The notes under the pieces were generated by a model. The model was not told where the DNA came from. It made no database searches and saw only the letters and a list, made by a program, of their open reading frames with translations. A stretch of 64,000 nt of DNA, from positions 1 through 64,000 of the forward strand of contig NZ_JAHLDL010000014.1 of NCBI RefSeq assembly GCF_018861315.1. Direction: 5' to 3'. This stretch comes from Clostridium bowmanii. GTDB lineage: Bacteria; Bacillota; Clostridia; Clostridiales; Clostridiaceae. Both the position numbers and the translations under genes were made by a program. Positions 46,551 through 55,958 of the stretch are shown here, piece after piece; within the stretch, counting starts at the first letter, position 1; each line of letters begins with the position of its first letter.

Positions 46551-47531
46551 TTATTTTGGTTTACTCAAATTTTTCTTTATTCTTATATCCTCACAAAAGA
46601 ATTTGCAAGCAGTAAAATTACCAAGTAATCTTGAGGTTATTCTTTCAGAATAGGTGTTTGCTAAATTTCCAAGAGTTAAATTAGTGGATACTAGCATCTT
46701 CTTTTGTTTTAATAACTTTGTGTTAAGCAAATTAAACATTTCCATTTTAGTAAAATCTGAAATTTGCTCAGTGCCCAAATCATCTATAATAAGTAGATCA
46801 CAATTTATTAGTAGCTCCTCTAAAGAATTATCACCATTAAAGCGAATTTCTTTTAAACCTTTTATAAGTTCCTCAGCAGTCCTATATACTACAAAAGAGC
46901 CTTTGTCCATTAATTCCTTTGTAATGCAATGAGAAAGAAAAGTTTTTCCTGTGCCAGGACCTCCGTAGAATAACAAGTTTTCATCAGAGTCATTGAAGTT
47001 CTTCAAAAAATTCATAGATGTAGATAAAATCTTTTCCATATTTTTTTTAGGAGATTCTGAAGCATGTTCACTCTTTCTAGAAGGATAGTAATCCAATTTA
47101 AAATTATCGAAATTATGAGTTTTTAACATATTTTTAAGTTCAGAACCTGTGTAATAAACATCTATAACCTTTTGCTTAAAACAGGTACATTTAGTATTTC
47201 CAATAAAACCTGTATCTTTACATTTGTTACATCTATAATGTAAATTTAAGTATTCCATATCAAAACCATTAGAAACTAATAGTTCAGATTTTTTAACTCT
47301 TAGATCTACTATTTTTTCTCGCAGATCATGTAAGTATTGATCTCTATTAATAATACTTTTTAAAGCGCTAATAGATAATTCTATACATAGCTTCCCTATT
47401 TTGTGATCAAGTTCAATAATTTCAGGATGAGTCTTTTCTATATGAATTTTTCTTTGTCTAAAGTCGGCTTCTTCTTCTTGTCGTATTTTATCATACAAAT
47501 CTAATATTTTAGTTTGATATCCTTTAATCAT
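46551..47531 (-). CDS. DnaI/DnaC-type helicase loader ATPase
   Basis: The 326-residue AAA+ protein has an N-terminal helical region and a zinc-binding cysteine cluster (CNKCKDTGFIGNTKCTC, near 101-117). The ATPase has Walker A FYGGPGTGKTFLSHCI near 190 and Walker B LLIIDDLGTE near 248. This is the layout of DnaI, which loads the replicative helicase onto DNA at the origin. Its start overlaps the stop of the DnaD-type gene by 8 nt, so the two are coupled. Confidence 0.92.
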   Translation of the reverse strand: MIKGYQTKILDLYDKIRQEEEADFRQRKIHIEKTHPEIIELDHKIGKLCIELSISALKSIINRDQYLHDLREKIVDLRVKKSELLVSNGFDMEYLNLHYRCNKCKDTGFIGNTKCTCFKQKVIDVYYTGSELKNMLKTHNFDNFKLDYYPSRKSEHASESPKKNMEKILSTSMNFLKNFNDSDENLLFYGGPGTGKTFLSHCITKELMDKGSFVVYRTAEELIKGLKEIRFNGDNSLEELLINCDLLIIDDLGTEQISDFTKMEMFNLLNTKLLKQKKMLVSTNLTLGNLANTYSERITSRLLGNFTACKFFCEDIRIKKNLSKPK

Positions 47532-48510
47532 TATTATCCCATCCTAGTAATTTTTTTTCTAGCTCATCAAAGTCATAGGCTCTTTGTTCATAATCGTTAA
47601 AACTGCCTTTGGCAGGCTTTGTACCAGCAGTAACGCCTTTAGTAGAAAGCAATCGTTTTTTATCTTTTTTCTCAATATCCTCGAGAGAGTTTATTCCATC
47701 TTTAAACCAACTATTTAAAATACCGTCTATATATTTAAAATCAGCTCTGTTAAGTCTTGCAAAACAGATATCGCAAGCTTTATATATGATTTCTAAAGAA
47801 AACTTATAAACATTTATCCATTTATCTAATATTTGCTCTTGAGGCTTCATTATTTCAGGGGCTTTTATTCCTAAGTAATTTAATATTTTTCTAATATTTA
47901 TCCATTTATCCTCATGTTTTTTTATATAGGATTGGGCATCTTCAATATTTTTAATATTAGCATCATGCCATGCAATTGCTATGGTCTCAATATATCTATA
48001 GTCAACTTTACCTTTTGATACACAATATTGAATTAACAGAAGTATTAGCTCAGGAGGAAAACTATAATCCTTTTGCCAGCTTAAATACATTGTCATTTCT
48101 TTTGGTGAAAGAGGTTTGGCTAATAGTTTTTCAATATCTTGAAGCATACCCTTTATTGAAGAATTCGTTAATTCTTCAAGTAAATTTATATTTCGAATAT
48201 TTTCATCAGGGACATCTAATAAATCCAAGAATTCAATATTAAAGTTGCCCATATTATCAATAGGAGTCATTTTAATTAGGTTCTCATCATTCCAATAGTT
48301 CCAAGCATTAACAACATCTGTTTCTAGGAGTCCAAGGGTATTGGCTATAACTGAAGAGGTGGCACCTATTTCTCCAGAGGTACAATACTTTAAACCAAGG
48401 AGGTAAACTTTAACGAATTCTCCCCTGGCTCTTGGCATAAATTTATCTATAAAAATATTACTCACAGGAGTATATCTATAATTTTCATTTTTAAACATGA
48501 AAGTACTCAT
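47524..48510 (-). CDS. DnaD-domain replication initiation protein
   Basis: This 328-residue protein has an N-terminal winged-helix-like region (residues 10-90) and two C-terminal DnaD/DnaB_2 domains, with the YxxxI-type ends IETIAIAWHDANIKNIEDA near 180 and YIDGILNSWFKDGINSLEDI near 265. In Bacillus DnaD/DnaB proteins bridge DnaA and the helicase loader at oriC. Here the coupled DnaI gene supports that role. Confidence 0.9.
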   Translation of the reverse strand: MSTFMFKNENYRYTPVSNIFIDKFMPRARGEFVKVYLLGLKYCTSGEIGATSSVIANTLGLLETDVVNAWNYWNDENLIKMTPIDNMGNFNIEFLDLLDVPDENIRNINLLEELTNSSIKGMLQDIEKLLAKPLSPKEMTMYLSWQKDYSFPPELILLLIQYCVSKGKVDYRYIETIAIAWHDANIKNIEDAQSYIKKHEDKWINIRKILNYLGIKAPEIMKPQEQILDKWINVYKFSLEIIYKACDICFARLNRADFKYIDGILNSWFKDGINSLEDIEKKDKKRLLSTKGVTAGTKPAKGSFNDYEQRAYDFDELEKKLLGWDNND

Positions 48511-48759
48511 AAAGTCACTACCTTTCTTTTTATATTATAGAAATATGATTTTAGACTGCAAAACCGCAGTCTATCTATATTCCCTTTATTTATATAATGT
48601 ATTTAATATAGTATACACAATGTATTAGTATATAGAAATTTCATTATTCAACCTATAGTATACCATATACTTAAACATAGAATTAAAAAAATATATTTCA
48701 TTAATGTTTAAAATTAGATAAAAAGGGTATATTAAGTAAGTGCCATAGGAGGTATAATA

Positions 48760-49959
48760 TTGAACATTTTAAAAAGAAACAAAATCAAGATAGCTGTGAT
48801 AATGATTACAGTAATACTTACAGCCGCTATTATGTATTTCAATGTTTATAAGTACAGTGGTTATAGTATTTCCATAGGGAATAATGCTTTAACATTTGTA
48901 AAAAGTAAGAGTGAATTTAATAAAGCATATATGGAGTTACTTAGTGATGCTAAATCTAAATATAGCAAGGTAATTACAAAAGAGGATTTCACTTTAAAAA
49001 AGGTGAAAGTGGATGACATTGCTATGTTTATAAGTGGTAATGATCTTAGAAAAATAATGTTTAAGAAATTCAATATAGTAGTAAATGCATTTGTAATGAA
49101 ATCAGATAATAAAGAAATGGCATATGTGGTAAATGATAATCAAGGAAAAGAAATTTTAAACTCCCTAAAAGATTATTACTCTAAGGGGTCAAAACTAAAT
49201 GGTATTACAAAAGTGGAAGTGATAAATAAAATTAGTTATGAGGCTGTGATGGTAAAAATCGGGAGTTTGTATGAAAATTATGAAATTGTAAAAGCATTAA
49301 TAGAGTATAACAATAGAGTACAAAAACCATTTATAACTGTTAAGGTAATAGGTAATGTAAGTAAAGAACAAACCATATTTGCCACTACAGTTATAAAATC
49401 TTCCAATACACTAATGAATGGTGTTAGCAAAATTATGCGAGAGGGTAAAGACGGAATTAAAAAAGTTACTTTAGAGGCGATAGTTCTAAATAATAAAATC
49501 TTATCTGAGAAAATTTTAAATACAGAAATTACAACCCCAGCGCAAAGCAAAGAGATATATGTGGAAAATTATAAACAAAAGGTACTTGGAACGACATATA
49601 TGAATAGTCCATCTAGAGGAAGTATAAGTTCAAACTTTGGTATGCGATGGGGAAAAATGCATAAAGGAATTGATATAGCAGCTAATTTTGGGGCTAGAAT
49701 AAATGCTGCATTAGATGGAACAGTTATTTATGCAGCTTGGCAGGAGGGATATGGTAATGTTATTAAAATCAATCATGGGGATGGAATAGAAACTACCTAT
49801 GCACATTGTAGTGTTATTAAAGTGAAAAAGGGTGAAGTTGTAAAAACGGGTGAAAAAATAGGAGAAGTAGGGAGTACCGGTAATAGTACAGGACCTCATT
49901 TACATTTTGAAGTAAGAAAAAATGGAGAGGCTATAAATCCTCAGGATTATATGAATTAA
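48760..49959 (+). CDS. M23 metallopeptidase with G5-like domain
   Basis: The 399 residues include one N-terminal membrane anchor (about 10-28), an unassigned extracellular region, a G5-like domain (about 205-275) and a C-terminal M23 domain. The zinc/active-site motifs are MHKGID near 305, YAHC near 345 and PHLHFEV near 380. It probably cleaves peptidoglycan cross-bridges at the cell surface or spore coat. Translation starts at TTG 48760, 6 nt after AGGAGGT. Confidence 0.9.
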   Translation: MNILKRNKIKIAVIMITVILTAAIMYFNVYKYSGYSISIGNNALTFVKSKSEFNKAYMELLSDAKSKYSKVITKEDFTLKKVKVDDIAMFISGNDLRKIMFKKFNIVVNAFVMKSDNKEMAYVVNDNQGKEILNSLKDYYSKGSKLNGITKVEVINKISYEAVMVKIGSLYENYEIVKALIEYNNRVQKPFITVKVIGNVSKEQTIFATTVIKSSNTLMNGVSKIMREGKDGIKKVTLEAIVLNNKILSEKILNTEITTPAQSKEIYVENYKQKVLGTTYMNSPSRGSISSNFGMRWGKMHKGIDIAANFGARINAALDGTVIYAAWQEGYGNVIKINHGDGIETTYAHCSVIKVKKGEVVKTGEKIGEVGSTGNSTGPHLHFEVRKNGEAINPQDYMN

Positions 49960-50094
49960 AATAAATGTATGAATAAAATCTATGATTAATACTAGTAATA
50001 TTTTATATGGTAACATAAGTTACTGTAATTTTAGTTTTAATATATTACTATTAGTGTATAGAAACAAAACTAAACAAATATTGGAGGAATAATA

Positions 50095-50757
50095 ATGAGC
50101 GCTTTTTTAGCACCTATTCACACTTGGTTATTTAAGAAGATTTTATTGGCAGAGGAATTAGAAAAAAGATTAAAAGAAGTTTATATAAATAAATATGGTG
50201 AAATTGCAAAAAATGTGGATGATAAATCACTAGATTATGGCATCCCAATAGATACTACGAAAAATATAGAAGATATAATTGATAAGTCAAATATACATGG
50301 GTGGTTACAAGATAAAATTAGCAAGGTTGAAACTAGAACAGCATTTACAATAACAGAAATGAGTAAAGAGTGTGGAGAAGGAGCAGAAGCTATTGCTATG
50401 GCATGTTTTACCGAGCAAGGCAAAACTGTTGGAGAAAATTTAAAGGCAAGTGAAATGCCAGGATGTCCAGAAGAATTATTTAATGCACTTAATATTTATT
50501 TGTTAGAAGGTATGCCTTGCGATAGAGTTACAAGGATTATAAAATCTGAAAATAATATATTAGAATGGGAAACTACAAGCTGTATTCATAAAAAATATTG
50601 GGAAATAGTAAATGGAGATGTAAATGTATTTTATAATCTTAGGCATAATTGGATAAAAGCATTTATTGAAAGTTCTAATGAAAAGTATACCTATAATTTT
50701 ATTGAGGGATTAGAATATGATGGTACCTTAGGAGTAAATCAAATTACAATAAGGTAA
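50095..50757 (+). CDS. unrecognised cysteine-containing protein
   Basis: This 220-residue soluble-looking protein follows a strong TGGAGGAATAAT. It has at least five cysteines in well-spaced contexts (KECGEG, MACF, PGCPEE, MPCDRV, TSCIHKKYWE) and a helix-rich composition; there is no signal peptide. The Cys/His set could bind a metal or cofactor, which is inference only. I do not recognise the family. It is monocistronic by spacing. Confidence 0.8.
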   Translation: MSAFLAPIHTWLFKKILLAEELEKRLKEVYINKYGEIAKNVDDKSLDYGIPIDTTKNIEDIIDKSNIHGWLQDKISKVETRTAFTITEMSKECGEGAEAIAMACFTEQGKTVGENLKASEMPGCPEELFNALNIYLLEGMPCDRVTRIIKSENNILEWETTSCIHKKYWEIVNGDVNVFYNLRHNWIKAFIESSNEKYTYNFIEGLEYDGTLGVNQITIR

Positions 50758-50947
50758 AATATGTAAAACATATGTATCATCAAAATAGTTTTTTAAATTC
50801 TATAACGTTAAGAATGTCTTCAACATTTTTAGCGTTATTTGATTTTTGTTACTTAAATTTTATTGAAATTAAAATTATTTTAGAATATTAAGAGTATATA
50901 TGCATTTATATATGGATAGCATAATATTTAAAAGGGGAGATAAGTTC

Positions 50948-51160
50948 ATGCGATTTAAGGGAATAAAATCAAGTAACGAAGAAGGCGTTAAGGATATAGA
51001 TGTATTAGATAGATATGCTAAAATTCAAGGAATGCACAGTAAGCTAGTAAATATACCTACAATAATTACAGGTCTTAATGAAGATGGGACTATAAGGGAA
51101 GAAAAAATTGAGCCTTACGCATATGAGATAGTTGAGCAAAACAAAGGATTTATAGACTAG
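50948..51160 (+). CDS. small protein of unknown function
   Basis: This protein of about 70 residues starts MRFKGIKSSNEEG behind GGGGAG. It has no membrane segment or known motif. An in-frame start at 50900 is less likely because it has no Shine-Dalgarno. It is kept as real because of the good ribosome-binding site and normal clostridial codon use. Confidence 0.65.
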   Translation: MRFKGIKSSNEEGVKDIDVLDRYAKIQGMHSKLVNIPTIITGLNEDGTIREEKIEPYAYEIVEQNKGFID

Positions 51161-51201
51161 TAGTACATAGGATTGCAGAGCATATAACTTAGTTGTAAAT
51201 T

Positions 51202-51387
51202 TTAGTTAGGTGCTCTGTTTTGCTTTGGTGTGAATTTAATACAAGATAAACCAGAGGATTGCTTTACAAGGATTGAAGGTAAATTCATAGATTTGAAACC
51301 ATAAAATTTACAACCCTTAGGGAATGCGGCATCCCAAGTTATATAGTAATACTGACATTTATAACAATTTATTTTTTCGTTAATCAT
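51202..51387 (-). CDS. small cysteine-rich protein (CYKCQYYYITWD family)
   Basis: This 61-residue protein has CYKCQYYYITWDAAFPKGCKFYGFK, then LPSILVKQSSGLSC. I recognise the CxxCxxYYxTWDxxxPxGCKxxGFKS...SSGxxC pattern as a conserved small protein seen in several bacterial phyla, without assigned function; four cysteines suggest a zinc site. AAAGGAG precedes the ATG. The stop lies in the GCAGAGCA/TGCTCTG hairpin region. Confidence 0.75.
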   Translation of the reverse strand: MINEKINCYKCQYYYITWDAAFPKGCKFYGFKSMNLPSILVKQSSGLSCIKFTPKQNRAPN

Positions 51388-51524
51388 AGAAGACTCCTTT
51401 AGTAAAATTGCATATATGAAAATAAAGCCCTGAAAATCAATTTAATAATAACATATTTTAGTGAATAAAAAAATAGATATAGGTTATTTAAAACTTATAT
51501 CTAATATAGAATAATGAAGTTAAA

Positions 51525-52169
51525 CTAACCTCCAAGGGTTACATCTTGGTCGTTATACCAAGTTAAAGCTGTGGATAAATGTTCGGGTTTAAAATCAGGC
51601 CAAAAATCATCTATAACATAGAAGTCAGAGTATATTGATTGTAGCGGCAAAAATCCACTAAGACGCCTTCTCCCACCCCAACGAATAATTAAATCCACTC
51701 TAGAAATATCATTAGTTTTTATACAATCAAATATACTGCTTCTTTTACTACTTTTATTTTTGCTTAAATTACTCAGGTCCCATTCCCAACCATAGTTCAC
51801 AAGAAAGTTTAGTTTTATTCCGCCCTTTCCAAAGGTTTTTCGCGTGGTATAAGGAAGCAGTTCTTTTGGAAACATAGGTGAATCACTATTTCCTACTACT
51901 AATAAATCAGCATCTTGTGTACTTAAAAGCTTTACTGCATCGACGCAGGCTTTAACAAAAGCTTCTCTCTGCAAAGGGGGTCTTTTTGTATTATCAGTAG
52001 TAAAACCATAATAAGTTATTTCTTTTACTCCTAAATCTTTGCAAATCTTATATAGTGATAAACCGGGATCTAATCCAAAAGTATATCCTTTATCTTTTGA
52101 TAGCCCATTGTCTACAGACCATCTTCTATTTCCATCGGGAATTACTCCAATATGTTTTGGTATTCTCAT
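51525..52169 (-). CDS. divergent cis-prenyltransferase (UppS family)
   Basis: This 214-residue protein matches undecaprenyl diphosphate synthases. HIGVIPDGNRRW near residue 6 has the catalytic Asp12, FTTDNTKRP corresponds to FSTENWKRP, and DLIIRWGGRRRLSGFLPLQ corresponds to DLxIRTSGExRxSNFLLWQ. The Glu of that last motif, which helps bind magnesium and IPP, is Arg here, and GHxxG is altered to GLDPGL. The protein is shorter than UppS (about 240-250). It is probably a second, specialised prenyltransferase. Confidence 0.82.
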   Translation of the reverse strand: MRIPKHIGVIPDGNRRWSVDNGLSKDKGYTFGLDPGLSLYKICKDLGVKEITYYGFTTDNTKRPPLQREAFVKACVDAVKLLSTQDADLLVVGNSDSPMFPKELLPYTTRKTFGKGGIKLNFLVNYGWEWDLSNLSKNKSSKRSSIFDCIKTNDISRVDLIIRWGGRRRLSGFLPLQSIYSDFYVIDDFWPDFKPEHLSTALTWYNDQDVTLGG

Positions 52170-52522
52170 CTTATCACCCTTTAGTTATGAATTTTTTTAT
52201 AATATATAAGTCATAGTATATCCATTATTACTATATAAATCCATGTTATTTATAAGATTTACAATATAAATATATTTAGAAAATTATTAATAGTTATGTT
52301 TATTAAATTATTATGTATATAAATTAAAGTATTTGTACAATTATTAAATTATATTTACTTTGATATAGATATATATTACAATCAGGTATAAACTAACAAT
52401 AGACATTTATATAGTCCGTTGTGCATTTTGTGGATATAGTTTAATCAAAAGTTGAACATCTTATTTGAGAGCTTTAAAATTAAAATAGCAAGATAACTTT
52501 CTTGATGTGTTGGGGTGAATTT
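52170..52522. other. AT-rich intergenic region
   Basis: No ORF or structured element is supported between the divergent prenyltransferase and TetR genes; it presumably holds both promoters. Confidence 0.4.
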
Positions 52523-53086
52523 GTGAATAAAACAAAAAAAAATATATTTCAGTCGGCTATTAAAACGTTTTCTACTAATGGTTATGATGGAGCTACTATG
52601 GACGAGATCTCAGCAAGTGCTGGGGTAGCTAAAGGTACAGTTTATTATTATTTTAAAAGTAAGGATGAGGTTTTTAAATACATAATTACTGAAGGGGTAA
52701 GTTTACTACGGCAACAAATGGAGTGCATTAATGTAGGAAAAGGTGATTATGCATATAAACTAAGAGAATTAAGTAAAAATCAGTTAAGACTAGTATATGA
52801 TAATAGGGATTTATTTAAGGTTATAATGAGCCAAGCATGGGGTGGCAAAATAAGACACTCTGAGCTTAGAGAATTGCTAAAATCATATATGGAGGATATA
52901 GAGAAATTTTTAATAAAGGCCATGGAAGATGGTACTATAAAAAAATGTGACTCTTCTTTTTTAACATATACGTATTTTGGAACATTAGCATCAGTAGCGG
53001 TTTATAATGTTATAAAAAATGACAGTATGAAATTAGATGAAATCACAGATAATTTCATGAATCACTTATTGAATGGAATAAGATAG
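52523..53086 (+). CDS. TetR/AcrR-family repressor
   Basis: This protein of about 187 residues has an N-terminal HTH (ATMDEISASAGVAKGTVYYYFKSK, residues 30-53) and a C-terminal ligand domain. GTG 52523 (MNKTKKNIF) is chosen after GGGGTG; a longer reading from 52502 has no ribosome-binding site. It most likely controls the YhgE gene downstream, whose promoter overlaps a palindrome typical of TetR operators. Confidence 0.9.
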   Translation: MNKTKKNIFQSAIKTFSTNGYDGATMDEISASAGVAKGTVYYYFKSKDEVFKYIITEGVSLLRQQMECINVGKGDYAYKLRELSKNQLRLVYDNRDLFKVIMSQAWGGKIRHSELRELLKSYMEDIEKFLIKAMEDGTIKKCDSSFLTYTYFGTLASVAVYNVIKNDSMKLDEITDNFMNHLLNGIR

Positions 53087-53141
53087 AAACACACCGAAAG
53101 ATCATTCTATAAAATAGAATATCTTATGGTGTGTTTTTTTT
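53087..53141 (+). terminator. tetR terminator
   Basis: AAACACACC (53087-53095) pairs with GGTGTGTTT (53128-53136), and inner ATTCTAT/ATAGAAT pairs. A T-run follows. Confidence 0.85.
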
Positions 53142-53156
53142 ATTTGCGAAAATATA

Positions 53157-53207
53157 TTGACATTATGAAAATTAAATGTAGAATAGATATATAACTGACC
53201 AGTCAGT
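53157..53207 (+). promoter_or_regulatory. yhgE promoter with TetR-type operator
   Basis: TTGACA (53157-53162), a 16-nt spacer and TAGAAT (53179-53184). Ten nt later ACTGAC-CA-GTCAGT (53194-53207) forms a 6-bp-arm palindrome at the expected transcription start, well placed for repression by the adjacent TetR protein. Confidence 0.8.
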
Positions 53208-53271
53208 CGACAAATTGTTGTTGATAACAATGTTGTAAAAAATAAATAGAAGTAAAGGATGGGGTGATAAT

Positions 53272-55821
53272 ATGAATTTTTTAAAAGTAGCAGGGAGAGA
53301 TATTTCAAGCATATTTAAAAATAGATTCATACGAGTATCAGTAATAGCAATTATTATAGTTCCACTTTTGTATAGTCTACTTTACCTTGATGCCTTTTGG
53401 GACCCATATGCAAGGATTAAGGATATGCCTGTAGCTGTGGTAAACCAAGATAAAGGAAGCATAAAGGATGGAGAAAAAGTAAACTACGGTGAGAATTTAG
53501 TAAATAATCTTAAAGAAAAAGAAGCGGTAGGCTGGAGGTTTGTTACAAAGAAGCAAGCGGAAGCAGGAGTTAAGGGGAAAGATTATTATGCAATGTTTAT
53601 AATCCCTGAAGATTTTTCAGAGAATGCTCTAAGTGTCACTAAGGGTAAAACGGAGCAAGCTAAAATATTATATAGTGCAAATGAAAAGAGAAACTTTTTA
53701 GCAGCACAAATTAATGGTAAAGTTTTAGATCAGCTTAAATCAGAGTTAACAAAAAATATGTCAAAGGAATATACAACAGTGGTATTTGATAGTATGTATG
53801 AAATTAAAGACGGTATGAAAAAAGCTTCTGAAGGAAGTAAAGAATTAGCTGAAGGGCTTATTACTGCAAAAGATGGTACTAGTAAGTTAAAAGATGGAAC
53901 GGGTCAGCTTAATAGCAGTGTTCCAGAAATGATGGATGGTGTAGAGAAATTATTAGCAGGTTCTAATACATTGACTAGTAAACTAGGTGAGCTTAATTCT
54001 AAGGTACCTATAATGGTAGGTGGAGTTAATCGGCTTTATGGCGGTGCAGATAAGCTAAACAATGGATTAACACAGCTTAATAATCAAGTGCCAACTATGG
54101 CAGCAGGGGTAGAAAAACTTAATGAGGCATATAAAACTCAAATTGTACCCTCAACTGGAAAACTTAAAGATGGGGCAAATCAGCTTGCAATAGGTCTGGG
54201 AGCAGCAAAAGAAGGTGCGACTCAGTTGTCAGAAGCGGCAACAAAGCTAAATGATGGCTCAGCACTTCTTACAGATGGCTCAGTAAAACTTAATGCAGGA
54301 TATGCTCAAATGAAGCCAGGTATAACTTCTCTTAAAGATGGAAGTGAAAAAGTTGCTGGTGGAGTAGATGTTTTAATAGATAACAGTAAAAAATCTCAAG
54401 CATCCTTGAAGCAAGGAGTAGATGACCAGCTGGGAGCATACTTAAAAGCTCATCCTGAAGCAATGAAAGATCCAAATATGCAAGGCTTTTTAGCTACACT
54501 TGGAGCATTAAATAAAATTTCTGGGGACGAGAAGAATCTAGCAATGATGATTGAGCTTCAAACTGGTGCCCACAAAGTAGCAATTGGAGCTAATCAATTA
54601 GAAGAGGGGTCATCAGCCTTTGTGGATGGTTCACAGAAATTCGCACAAAGCACCGTTATTTTTGCAAGTGTATCAGAGCAGTTTTCAAAAGGCGCGGGAA
54701 GTTTTGGAGAAAAAACAGGAACAGCAGTGGTTGCCGCAACTCAAATTAGTAGTGGGTTAGATCAATTATATGCTGCTATGAATGGGGAATTTGGAAGTGG
54801 GCTTTCACAGCTTAGTGAAAGTGTTCCCGCATTAACAGCAGGTGTATCGAAGCTTACAGGCGGTTCAGTGGCTTTAGAAAGTGGATTATCAGGGTTAAAT
54901 AATAAAATGCCAACTCTAGCTGATGGAACCTCAAAACTAAATGTAGGTTCAGCGAAGCTTACAGGAGGAATTAGTACCTTAAACGGTAAATTACCTAAGT
55001 TGAAAGATGGGGTAAATAAGTTATATGATGGTGTTAATAAATTAGACGATGGTGCCATTAAACTCGCAGATGGTTCTAAAGAACTTAATGAAAAGCTTGA
55101 AGCGGGCTATAAGGATCTTAGTAGTAGCTTAAAAAATGATAGTAAAACTATGGCAGCTACCTTCGCAGAACCAGTAGTTATGGATCAACAAGCAATAAAT
55201 CCTGTTAAAACTTATGGCGAAGGCTTTACTCCGTATTTCATTCCACTATCCTTATGGGTAGGAGCTCTAATGATGTTCTTTGTAATTACAGACAAGGTGG
55301 ATGAGGACATTGAAGCAAGTCCATCGGCTGTAGTGGCAGGAAAGTTTTTATCATATGGTGCTATAGGATTTATGCAGGCAGTTCTTGCAAGTGGAGCTGT
55401 AATGTTATTAGGTCTTAGGCCAAATAATATATTGCTATACTTCTTATTTAATATTTTCTTATCCTGTGTATTTATTGCTATAATTCAATGTATGGTATTT
55501 TTACTTGGACAAGTAGGAAGATTAATATCAATTATATTATTAATTCTCCAACTAACTTCTTGTGCTGGAACATTTCCAATAGAAGTTGTACCTAAACTGT
55601 TTGTGGTTTTAAATCCATTTATGCCTTTTACTTATGCGGTATCTGGATTAAGGGAAGTAGTATCAGGTGTTGATTATGCGGTGTTTACAAAAGATGTAAT
55701 AGTGCTTACTGCTATGTTATTTGTATTCTTATTCACATCTATAATAATGAAGGGTCATGCAGATAAAGTGCAGAAATTAGTACAAGATAGAAAAGAACAA
55801 GCAGCAAATATGCCTGCATAA
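53272..55821 (+). CDS. YhgE/Pip-family membrane protein
   Basis: This 849-residue protein has one N-terminal membrane helix (about 21-40), a large extracellular region full of LxDGxxxLxxG-type repeats (about 180-620, heptad-like), and a C-terminal block of five or six helices like ABC-2 permeases (about 650-830). The family includes the phage infection protein Pip of Lactococcus and YhgE of Bacillus; the function is probably in envelope or secretion. It is under a TetR-type operator and is followed by a DUF4097 gene. Confidence 0.92.
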   Translation: MNFLKVAGRDISSIFKNRFIRVSVIAIIIVPLLYSLLYLDAFWDPYARIKDMPVAVVNQDKGSIKDGEKVNYGENLVNNLKEKEAVGWRFVTKKQAEAGVKGKDYYAMFIIPEDFSENALSVTKGKTEQAKILYSANEKRNFLAAQINGKVLDQLKSELTKNMSKEYTTVVFDSMYEIKDGMKKASEGSKELAEGLITAKDGTSKLKDGTGQLNSSVPEMMDGVEKLLAGSNTLTSKLGELNSKVPIMVGGVNRLYGGADKLNNGLTQLNNQVPTMAAGVEKLNEAYKTQIVPSTGKLKDGANQLAIGLGAAKEGATQLSEAATKLNDGSALLTDGSVKLNAGYAQMKPGITSLKDGSEKVAGGVDVLIDNSKKSQASLKQGVDDQLGAYLKAHPEAMKDPNMQGFLATLGALNKISGDEKNLAMMIELQTGAHKVAIGANQLEEGSSAFVDGSQKFAQSTVIFASVSEQFSKGAGSFGEKTGTAVVAATQISSGLDQLYAAMNGEFGSGLSQLSESVPALTAGVSKLTGGSVALESGLSGLNNKMPTLADGTSKLNVGSAKLTGGISTLNGKLPKLKDGVNKLYDGVNKLDDGAIKLADGSKELNEKLEAGYKDLSSSLKNDSKTMAATFAEPVVMDQQAINPVKTYGEGFTPYFIPLSLWVGALMMFFVITDKVDEDIEASPSAVVAGKFLSYGAIGFMQAVLASGAVMLLGLRPNNILLYFLFNIFLSCVFIAIIQCMVFLLGQVGRLISIILLILQLTSCAGTFPIEVVPKLFVVLNPFMPFTYAVSGLREVVSGVDYAVFTKDVIVLTAMLFVFLFTSIIMKGHADKVQKLVQDRKEQAANMPA

Positions 55822-55828
55822 TATAAAT

Positions 55829-55869
55829 AAGGATATAATATGGATTTCATATTATATCCTTATTTTTTT
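55829..55869 (+). terminator. yhgE terminator
   Basis: AAGGATATAATATG (55829-55842) pairs with CATATTATATCCTT (55848-55861), then a T-run. Confidence 0.9.
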
Positions 55870-55958
55870 ATTTTTGATATTATATAAAATATATTACAAT
55901 AAGCATCAGCCTATGATAAAATGATACCATGGTAAATAATGTAATGCAGGAGGGGGAA

